Of a stretch of DNA of 64,000 nucleotides, positions 57,401 through 64,000 are shown piece after piece (position 1 is the first letter of the stretch; each line of letters opens with the position of its first letter). The stretch spans positions 1,242,501 through 1,306,500 of the forward strand of contig NC_087112.1 in assembly GCF_963855985.1 (NCBI RefSeq), read 5' to 3'. The translations under genes were made by a program, and so were the position numbers. Under the pieces are notes generated by a model, which ran no database searches, was not told where the DNA came from, and saw nothing but the letters and a program-made list of their open reading frames with translations. Origin of the DNA: Ostrinia nubilalis. Taxonomy: Eukaryota > Arthropoda > Insecta > Lepidoptera > Crambidae.

Positions 57401-60400
57401 GTTAATATGCCATCGTCTGTCCGCTACATCCTGTTTAATATTTTTCTTAGTAGGAAGTATCCTACTACGTAGGTTTGTATGGAGAGATTGTAAGTAACAA
57501 ATTGGAAATTAAGCGCAAACAAAAGCGTTGTCGCTAGTTTGCAGACGACCTTAGAACATGCGGTCAGCCCTCTGAAATGTCCTCCGCGTTGAAACCTTTG
57601 TGGGTTGAATATAATAAGAACCTCATTAAACGAGTTATGTTTACACTAACTTGTTTAATTTCAGTAGAAATATAAATTAAATAATGAACATTGTCTTTTG
57701 CATTCTCTACTTTGAAGACAAAAACGTAATAGTCGAATCGAGAACATACTTTTTTTTGAAGTAGGTTAAAAAAATCAAAATTAATGCTGATTGGATTAAA
57801 TAACTATAGTAGTAACATTTGAAATACTGGATTTGTTAATTTAGTATTTTAAGAGAAACCCGCGTTTGAAATTTATAACTTTAGCTACCTACATTAAACA
57901 ATGTTCTTTGTTTGACTAGATTAATTATTTTATGGGTTTTTAATGCTCTACAAAGAATCCGAGTGATTAATCTAATGCTTCGTAATTAGAAAGTTGCTTA
58001 TCGAAAAAGTATTTCTAATTATAATTAACTTTGTAAATACCAATAACGAAAGCAAGCTTTTTTGTTGCCGTTGTACCGACAGCACAAGTTTAACTTTTAA
58101 ATACTGGCGCATTTTATTTAAATGTAATACATAGATGCTATTTTGCAATGAAAATTTAGTTTGACGTGCGGTTGACTGTACCCAGTGCCGTATTATCCAT
58201 AAGGCACTTTAGGCCAGTGCCTAGGGGCCCACTATGAACAGGGGCCCAGCACTCCCGATTAAAAAATGAAAAAAAAAAATGTTAAAGTTTATTTTTATGT
58301 AACAAAACTCAAAGCACCTTAAAACTTCGTCATATTTTGGTTTACACATTCAATCGTCATAATTATTTCGATATTGTGGAACCTAATTCATTTTCGTAAC
58401 GTTGGCATTACTGCTTTGGTTTACATGACAGGTCGGCCGTCGACACCCTTCAGAGGCTAAAAAGCCTCACTGCGGAGGTTAGGGAGAGGGGTGACTGAGG
58501 GTGTGTTGGCTGTATCATTCGATATAGCCAACGCTTTCAATACCATCCCTCATTCCACCATACTCTAGGCACTTCAACATCACAGAGTGCCTCAGTGTCG
58601 TAACTTCGAGCTCTGCTGGCCGATTACTTACGGAATCGCGAAGTCCTGTATGGTAACTGAGACAGCCAGCTCTAACGGCGTGGGGCGTAGCCAGCGGGGT
58701 TCCGTAGGGTTCAGTGCTCGGTCCACTCTTGTGGAACCTAGGCTTCAAATGGCTCCTCCGGGGCGTCCTTCTCGCGGGCATGAATTTCATATGCTATGCG
58801 GATGACACTCTGGTCACTGCCCGGGGAAGACATTTGGGGCCACGGCACGGCTGGCGTCGGCGGGCGGCACATTAGTCGCTCGCAGAATACGACGCCTCGG
58901 CCTGAAAGTTGCACTGGAGAAGACTGAGGCCCTCTTCTTTCTGGGCCCTTCCGACGCCCACATTGTGGTTGAAGACGTTAGGATTGACGTCAAAGATGAA
59001 ATATCTGGGCCTCACGCTTGACGGGAGGTAGCATTTTAGCCCGCACTTCAACGGGCTAGCGCCACGCCTCCTCAAGGCAGCCGGCGCACTGAGTTGGCTC
59101 CTCCCGAATTTGGGAAGGCCACAAACGAGGTGTCGTCGACTTTATGCCGGCGTTCTGAATGGCGCTGTATGGCGCCTTAATCTGGGCGGACGCACTCAAC
59201 AAGAGGGAGAATGCCACCCTTTTGCGCAGGCCCCAGCGGGCCATAGGCCCATAGCGCAGAAAGTCGCAAGGACCTACCGAACGGTAGGGCACGCTGCGGC
59301 GTGCGTCCTCACTGGTACTCCACATTGGGAGCTAGAAGCTGGAGTCTTGTCTGTCATCTATCACTGGATGGCAGACCAGAAGGCGCGTGGAAAGCGCCCG
59401 GCCCCGGAACGGCGCGGCGCCGTCAGGCAGGAAGAGCGTGAGATCATGATCGACCGCTGGAAGGAAGACATGACTCGCGCGCAGTTTGGCCGCCGCAATC
59501 TGGACGCCATTGTTCCTGTTCTGGACCAATGGTTGGAACGACCGCACGGGTTCCTCACGTTCCGTCTGGCGCAGGTGCTGACCGGGCATGGCTGCTTCGG
59601 TTCGTACCTGCATCGGGCGAGAGGAATCCCTGCTGTGCCACAAATGCGGCGCGGCGGATGACACGGTGCAGCACACCCTCGCGGTCTGCACAAGCTGGGA
59701 GGAGCAGCGCCGTGTCCTCACTGCGGTCGTGGGCCGGGATCTTTCGCTTCCAAGCCTGGTCAACGCCATGCTGGGAAGTGAAGGATGCCGGATGGCGGTT
59801 GCCTCCTTTTGCGAAGAGGTCATCCTTCAGAAAGAGGCAGGAGAGTGCGAGCGGAAGTACGATCTCTCGCCTCATCGCTGGCGGAGAAGGGGGTGGAGAA
59901 GGCGGTTGTACGACTCCCTCCAGGTGGCGGCCAGCAGGCCGGGGGTGCGGGGGCACCCTTGTCACCTCCGTCTGACGGGAACGGCTTGGCGTTTCGGGCC
60001 ATTCCCGTCGGCCCCCCACAAGGTGGGCGTGTAGGGTCCGCCGTGTAGGCGAGCTGTCGCCGGTGGTGTCGCAGAAGTCTAAGGCTACGGCCGGACACTC
60101 GCGACACCCCCACTTGGGCGATGACGGAACGCCGCGGAGGTTTTAGTGGGTATACCCCGTCCTTTTGAGTCCCAAACACCACCCTGTCCCCCGGCAGTGG
60201 TGACGGTGCGCAAAGCATTTCTTCCGCGACAAAAAAAAGGGGGGCCCGAAACGAGCTGTGCCTAGGGGCCCCGAGATGGTTAATCCGGCCCTGACTGTAC
60301 CTATGTAGCTATTAATTATGTACGTAAATTGCAGACGAAAAATCAATACTGGATGTCTGGCCGATGCGTTTATGTCGACGGTAAATCAAGCTGAATATTA

Positions 60401-62951
60401 TAAGGGCTTATTTATGGTCGTAAAGATTAACAGTTTTTGCGACAAAGATGACTTACGCCCGTATTCACAAACGATGCTTGCTCAAGTAAAGCAGCAAATC
60501 GAACGCACAGCGTTGAATAAAGCTCTGTGATTGGTTCGTGTCACCCTGTGCGTCCACGTACTGTGAGACCTCATAGTAATGTTTGTGAATATGGGCGTTA
60601 GATTAATGGTTGTAAATAGGTGCGATTTTGGGACAAAAATGACTAATTTAAGCTAGCAAGTGTAGAGCATAGTTTAACTTTTAAGTAGAAACTAGCTTTC
60701 CGCCCGCGGCTTCGCCCGCGTGGAATTTTGTCTGTCACAGAAAAACTTTATCGCGCGCGTCCCTGTTTAAAAAACCGGGATAAAAACTATCCTATGTTCT
60801 TTCCCGGGACTCAAACTATCTCTATGCCAAATTTCATCAAAATCGGTTGCGAGGTTTAAGCGGGAAAGCGTAACAGACAGACAGACAGACAGACAGACAG
60901 AGTTACTTTCGCATTTATAATATTAGTTGGGATTGTATGAGTGAAGGTAATGACGAATATATTAAATAATACGAACAATATTAAATTGCAATTAAAGCAG
61001 TTGACGCGGCTTTGTCTTTCCGTATTTTTATAATTTATGATTGATTTTATTGCCAATTTTTAAAAAATAAATAGCATAGTGCATACCCTGTATGCTGCAA
61101 TGAAATGTAACATTTTTACAAAATTGTACCTAAAATAATTAGTGTATAAAATTATTTCCTGATTCACCCTAAAGCATGACACATCATGGCATCAAATTAA
61201 ACAAAAGAATACTAAGAGTTCCTGGCAGGCAAACTTTAGTATTGGTATGCAACTTTTAGTTGTTAGTTTCCGCAAGTCTGAAGAATTTCAATTAGATATT
61301 AATGATGAATGTGCTTACTCAACAATCACATTGCAATAAATTAATGTTGGGAAACAGGCTGGTAAATGATATGCTTGTGCAAATAAAAAAATAAACTATA
61401 ATACTAAACATTAAGGGCTATTATTATCTGACAAATTAATTCTCAATTGTATTGATAATTTGGTATAACAGAAAGTTGGGTCCAGTTTTTAATAGGATTT
61501 TTTAGACAAATTGATAAAATTGACTTTTAATTTTAAGCTCTACACTTTTGATTTATGAATCATTATTCTGAGCTCAAATCACAATGGATAGCTACAGAAA
61601 AGGTGCAGTAGGGAGGAAAAAGGTGTACATTTTTATAAATTATGTACAAACAAGTGAAGTAGATTATTTTCCTAACAATGCAACACAGATAAGATTAAAA
61701 AACAAACAAAAAGTTTTGTAAATAAACAGAATTGAGCCAAAGAAAGGAGTATATTAGCAACATTAATGCCATTTTGCTGCCTGGTGTTTCCATTTATTAA
61801 AATGTAATAAAAAATATTATATTATGTAGTTACTAATTTGCCACTCAAACTTATTCAATTAGCAAGCTACCAGACTGGACTTACTAATGACAAAATGACC
61901 ATGATATCTATTTTGTAACTTTAGATAACTATCTAAACATTCCAGTCTTTTGCAATACATAATATTGTTATCTGTCTAGGCATAGAATTACTGCAACAAG
62001 AAATTTAAATGCATTTAAAATGTCATAAAACAGTATTTTAACTTTTTGAAATAGACAACGTATCATGAAAACAATTTAATTACTAGAATCTTAATCCAGT
62101 CCATGAATCATTCAATAATATGCTTTTTGTAAACAAAAAAGTTTAAAGTTTTCTTAGTAGTTTTAATTATTATGCTAGTACGAGTATTTTTTATCATGCA
62201 TGGTATTTTAATTTAAACAGCTAGAGGTCATTGGTTCATATTTGGCACAATATCAAAAGAATAATGAACTTCAGTGTGACCTTCCTGTGATAAATAAATC
62301 CACTTATTTTTGATAAAATTAATTTGAAAAAAACAAACATTCAGTTATCAGCAATTTTTCTATGAATAGATATCTTGACAAAGGCAATTTATTACCTAAT
62401 CTAGCAATGAATAGAGCACTCAGTGAGTAGAATATGCAATTGTCTTTCATTATCATTAATTATGCATATTAAAACAGAGGATTATCCAAGCGCGGCCCGT
62501 AAGGCAACACAGAAAAATACGCAATCGAGACCGTGGCCTACATACGAATTACGAAATATTAGTCTCTAACATACACGGAAGACTATCGCGCACCTACCTA
62601 CGTAGTAGCTGTTTATCTAAGCGATATATATAGATACGTAGGCCCACGGAGCCACACAAAGAATGCACGCTCCCATCACGGATAAATAGCCAAAGGTCTT
62701 GCCGTGACAGGAATCATTTAGCCAACATTTTCCAGACACTTTGTATGCCAGAATTGTGATAGAAAACTAACATACACAACCACCATATCGATTTTACCAA
62801 GGCCCATGACAATCAGCTGATGGCCCTTTGGCCACTTATTTACATGGTGGCCCTCTAATGCAATGTTCTTTGTAGTGACGATAACAAAGAAAGGATACAG
62901 TTTAATGACATCTGTGTCCATACGGCGTTTCCCAGCGCTCGGCGACGACAT
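48469..62951 (-). CDS. UbcE2H: Ubiquitin-conjugating enzyme E2 H (UBE2H/UbcE2H)
   Basis: This E2 takes ubiquitin from E1 on its active-site cysteine and passes it to substrates. In animals and yeast it works with the CTLH/GID E3 complex. Five exons on the minus strand join in frame: 62899-62951, 51335-51411, 50098-50265, 49334-49462 and 48469-48653 (stop TAA at 48,469). The product is 203 residues. It starts [15 protein letters not shown], then [15 protein letters not shown]. The E2 core has [20 protein letters not shown] with catalytic Cys87. The C-terminus is the acidic tail [20 protein letters not shown], as in human UBE2H. It is about 20 residues longer than the human protein through an Ala/Ser/Asn-rich insert in the last exon. 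The first intron is 11.5 kb and is full of transposons. Confidence 0.96.
49106..49303. mobile_element. Probable hAT-type MITE in UBE2H intron 4
   Basis: CATTAGTTCCCAAAG and TTGGGAACCAACG are imperfect inverted ends. The interior has GGGGGGCGCGG runs typical of hAT MITEs. The flanks share CTAGAC (6 of 8 positions match for an 8-bp duplication). It lies between the UBE2H stop-containing exon and exon 4. Confidence 0.6.
50340..50460 (+). mobile_element. Retroelement 3' region relic
   Basis: CCCTACCACTGCTTCGGGAC, then TAAATGGGCCAGTGCTGAG and AAACTCAGTCACTATTGTCA, is a very common lepidopteran LINE 3' segment. UBE2H intron 2. Confidence 0.55.
50590..50670. repeat. 23-bp tandem repeat, about 3.5 copies
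   Basis: The unit CCAGCTTCTGGCCTAAGTCA plus TAT starts at 50,590, 50,613, 50,636 and (partial) 50,659. The copies are identical. Inverted CCATGGGCGTACCC-like ends flank the array (about 50,579 and 50,698). Confidence 0.85.
50760..50992. mobile_element. MITE with GGTTTCCACCA ends
   Basis: GACCCGGTTTCCACCAGCAG with AGCGGAGC on the left is mirrored by GCTCCGCTTTGGTGGAAACC on the right. A common repeat (GACGTCCACTGCTGGACAAA) sits inside it near 50,832. UBE2H intron 2. Confidence 0.65.
51480..51639 (+). mobile_element. Non-autonomous Helitron-like end
   Basis: It ends GAAAGCTAG followed by T, preceded by the hairpin CCGCGGGCGAAG-type sequence (CACGCGGGCGAAGCCGCGGG). CTAG|T with an upstream hairpin is the Helitron 3' end rule. 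The same ending occurs in reverse at 60,692. It lies at the start of UBE2H intron 1. Confidence 0.6.
51833..51934 (+). pseudogene. THAP-domain first exon fragment, frameshifted in a T run
   Basis: ATG at 51,833 opens [18 protein letters not shown], then NLPDLSFF. After the long T run the next frame continues RFPKDAER up to a GTATGT donor at 51,935. C-x3-C followed by FRFPKD is the start of a THAP zinc-binding domain. One extra T breaks the frame. It lies antisense within UBE2H intron 1, after a GC-rich, promoter-like stretch. It may be a relic of a P-type or other THAP-bearing transposon, or of a host THAP gene. Confidence 0.55.
52028..52079. repeat. Interspersed repeat fragment
   Basis: CCAAATGACGTCCACTGCTG with GACAAAGGCCTCTCCCAAGG, also present at 50,829-50,878. 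This block is abundant in lepidopteran genomes as part of a retroelement 3' region. Confidence 0.6.
53225..56654. repeat. Long inverted repeat 3 in UBE2H intron 1 (arms about 1.15 kb)
   Basis: The left arm (about 53,225-54,397) is mirrored by the right arm (about 55,433-56,654) with very high identity. For example, a 68-codon frame starting [12 protein letters not shown] runs on the minus strand at 53,414 and on the plus strand at 56,477. A 30-bp stretch near 55,503-55,540 is extra in the right arm. The spacer of about 1.0 kb holds a LINE RNase H relic. The arms themselves match no family I recognise. Confidence 0.9.
54880..55217 (-). pseudogene. LINE RNase H domain relic inside inverted repeat 3
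   Basis: The minus strand reads [20 protein letters not shown], then [13 protein letters not shown] and [13 protein letters not shown]. Further on come [20 protein letters not shown] and [11 protein letters not shown], after frameshifts. The order Gx[11 protein letters not shown], SxSQAAL and a degenerate WVPGH box is the RNase H domain of R1/I-type non-LTR retrotransposons. It is broken by stops and frameshifts. Confidence 0.7.
56955..57000 (-). mobile_element. RTE-type relic (short)
   Basis: The minus strand reads [13 protein letters not shown] in one frame and [15 protein letters not shown] residues in the RTE frame. It matches the relic at 4,128-4,275 over about 35 bp. Confidence 0.5.
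58183..60293. mobile_element. hAT-type element carrying a nested LINE, 8-bp target-site duplication
   Basis: The left end CAGTGCCGTATTATCC and the right end GGTTAATCCGGCCCTG are inverted repeats with few mismatches. The identical 8-mer ACTGTACC flanks both (58,175-58,182 and 60,294-60,301). Inner TAGGGGCCC boxes are mirrored too. The middle is a 5'-truncated R1-type retrotransposon, so the hAT MITE was hit by a LINE. UBE2H intron 1. Confidence 0.88.
58431..60034 (+). pseudogene. R1-clade retrotransposon ORF2, 5'-truncated and frameshifted
   Basis: Pieces in three frames give [18 protein letters not shown] (RT), [19 protein letters not shown] (catalytic YADD at 58,795-58,806), [11 protein letters not shown] and [19 protein letters not shown] 183-codon open stretch follows (59,110-59,661) with [21 protein letters not shown] zinc knuckle [18 protein letters not shown] comes near the end. 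The order is that of R1-clade elements (RT, then CCHC-type motif, no RNase H). The high GC differs sharply from the surrounding intron and suggests a young insertion, but the frameshifts mean it is dead. The endonuclease half is missing. Confidence 0.85.
60456..60597. mobile_element. 142-bp MITE with TTA target-site duplication
   Basis: CGCCCGTATTCACAAAC and GTTTGTGAATATGGGCG are inverted ends with one mismatch. TTA flanks both ends (60,453-60,455 and 60,598-60,600). It is PIF/Harbinger-like by its duplication. Confidence 0.75.
60692..60927 (-). mobile_element. Non-autonomous Helitron-like element, minus strand
   Basis: Read on the minus strand it starts ACTAATATTATAAATGCGAA, passes a (CTGT)n run (CAGA repeats at 60,881-60,900 on the plus strand) and ends GGAAAGCTAG followed by T, with the GCGGGCGAAGCCGCGGGC hairpin just before. 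This is the same end as at 51,639. Both features fit lepidopteran Helitrons. Confidence 0.65.
60928..62898. other. Left-over part of UBE2H intron 1, no feature seen
   Basis: This is AT-rich intron without recognisable coding sequence or transposon ends. Only low-complexity runs were seen. Confidence 0.4.
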
Positions 62952-63687
62952 CTTCGTGATCTATTTCGAATAAATCACAATATCGGGCACGAACACTATC
63001 ACAAAGTCACACACGACGCAGCGAGACCAAAATTTTCGTCCACCAGCAGCAGTCAGAAAAATAACATTGTAGAAAAACAATGGACACACACCATAGACTA
63101 AAATTTCGAAGGTGATGTGTAATGAAGAAATGTTGCCATTTTTCAAAATATGTCAGGAAATAACGTTATTGTAACAGGTTTTTGATGAAATCCTAGAGTG
63201 TAGCCTTAACCTAATCCATAGACAACGCTCTTTTTGGAAGATTATGCGTCAAAAAAATAAAAAGTTAAATTTTGTCTATGCGTCATTCATTAAACTCTTC
63301 GCGTGTGTGATTCCGTGAAATTATTTATAATTTGGTTTAATTATAGATAATCTTGTATTTGTACGTCTTTAAGTCAGTTAGGAAGGCGTGCATGTGAAAG
63401 CGGTGATTATTCAGAGACGCAGCGATTGCGGAAACATGTGTTTTGATGTGAACATCAATGGTGCTAGCTGATGACACCTAGAAAAATACATGTCAACAAA
63501 TTTTAATTATCTCGTGTTGAAAACGTGGGACCGTGGGGTGTATTTGTAGTGTTTGAGTTGAGCATTGGTTAGGTGTGAGTTGTGAAGGTGTAGGTTGGGT
63601 GGAACTGGAGAAATAATGGACTAAAGTCATTTCCGGCCGCGATGTCCCGGTGAAGTTGTTGAGTGTAGTGTTGGATCCGGCTGTACC
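62952..63687. promoter_or_regulatory. Divergent promoter region between UBE2H and an unidentified gene
   Basis: 736 bp separate the UBE2H start (minus strand) from the ATG at 63,688 (plus strand). The region must contain the UBE2H 5' UTR and promoter and probably those of the right-hand gene. It has two exact CATAGACAA motifs (63,217-63,225, and 63,272-63,280 in reverse). Confidence 0.45.
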
Positions 63688-63737
63688 ATGGCGAACCCAG
63701 GGATCGGGGTCTCCTTTGACCCCAATGACATGACCAG
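63688..63737 (+). CDS. First coding exon of an unidentified gene, cut by the window edge
   Basis: ATG in a good context (ACCATGG) opens MANPGIGVSFDPNDMT, followed by a GTAC donor at 63,738 that splits an Arg codon in phase 2. The region around it is GC-richer than the flanks. I do not recognise the protein from 16 residues. No second exon is visible before the window ends. It could also be spurious, but its position head-to-head with UBE2H supports a real start. Confidence 0.5.
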
Positions 63738-64000
63738 GTACAACCATTAACTCAATTACTAAATCAAAAGTCCATTCATGCAAGAAACATAGTTTTCCTG
63801 TTGAAGTGTTTGTTTCTGAGTCAATTAATATCATTTTCGAATTCGCTACACAATTATTCCGTGTTAGCAATCGGGTATTATTTTGATATGCGTAAATAAT
63901 TGGAGTTATTATAAATCTAGACAATAAATCGCACTTTACCTGAGTACTCCATCCATAGCATTCAATTTTAGATGGTACTGTAGTTTGGTGTTTACAAGTT

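Noticed and set aside
59332..60218. Minus-strand open frames of 110-163 codons over the R1 relic
   Set aside because: They are antisense shadows of the GC-rich reverse-transcriptase ORF, whose plus-strand motifs (YADD, zinc knuckle) are clear.
63493..63924. 143-codon minus-strand open frame at the right edge
   Set aside because: It overlaps the plus-strand exon and its intron, has no recognised motif, and crosses a good plus-strand splice donor.

Overview
The window is animal nuclear DNA and most likely from a moth or butterfly (Lepidoptera). The genes are split into many short exons with GT..AG introns. The protein sequences are close to insect orthologues. The repeat content is typical of lepidopterans: a Lep1-type Helitron fragment, RTE-type retrotransposon tails ending in TGA-rich repeats, an R1-clade retrotransposon, and many hairpin MITEs. 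The species cannot be named from this sequence.

Layout. Positions 1-3,838 are repeat-rich upstream DNA with a 1.4 kb inverted repeat. Positions 3,845-33,174 (+) hold an essentially complete coding region for an L-type voltage-gated calcium channel alpha-1 subunit (Ca-alpha1D/CaV1 type). I could join 45 coding exons in one continuous frame, giving about 2,055-2,060 residues. All four domains, the EEEE selectivity filter, the beta-subunit binding segment and the IQ region are present. The gene also carries two duplicated exon pairs, a 33-nt cassette in the IVS3-S4 linker and a stop-free 90-nt intron, so splicing diversity can be read directly from the DNA. Its introns hold several transposons and a 1.8 kb inverted repeat.

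Positions 36,160-36,807 (-) hold an intronless STEEP1/CXorf56 homologue, tail-to-tail with the channel gene. It shares a short divergent promoter region with Tom40 (37,321-41,840, +, 8 exons, 315 residues), the channel of the mitochondrial outer-membrane translocase. Positions 48,469-62,951 (-) hold a five-exon UBE2H-type ubiquitin-conjugating enzyme (203 residues). Its 11.5 kb first intron contains a 3.4 kb inverted repeat around a LINE RNase H fragment, a hAT element with an R1-type LINE nested in it, Helitron ends, MITEs and a broken THAP-domain exon. A second divergent promoter region (62,952-63,687) leads to the first coding exon of an unidentified gene that runs off the right edge.

The genes are ordinary housekeeping or neuronal genes and do not form a pathway together. 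The less ordinary signals are the frame-locked alternative exon pair at 18,354-19,049, the duplicated IIIS5 exon, three unrelated long inverted repeats (two of them inside introns and able to form long dsRNA), the nested hAT/R1 element, and a nine-base motif (CATAGACAA) repeated at least ten times, including in both divergent promoter regions.
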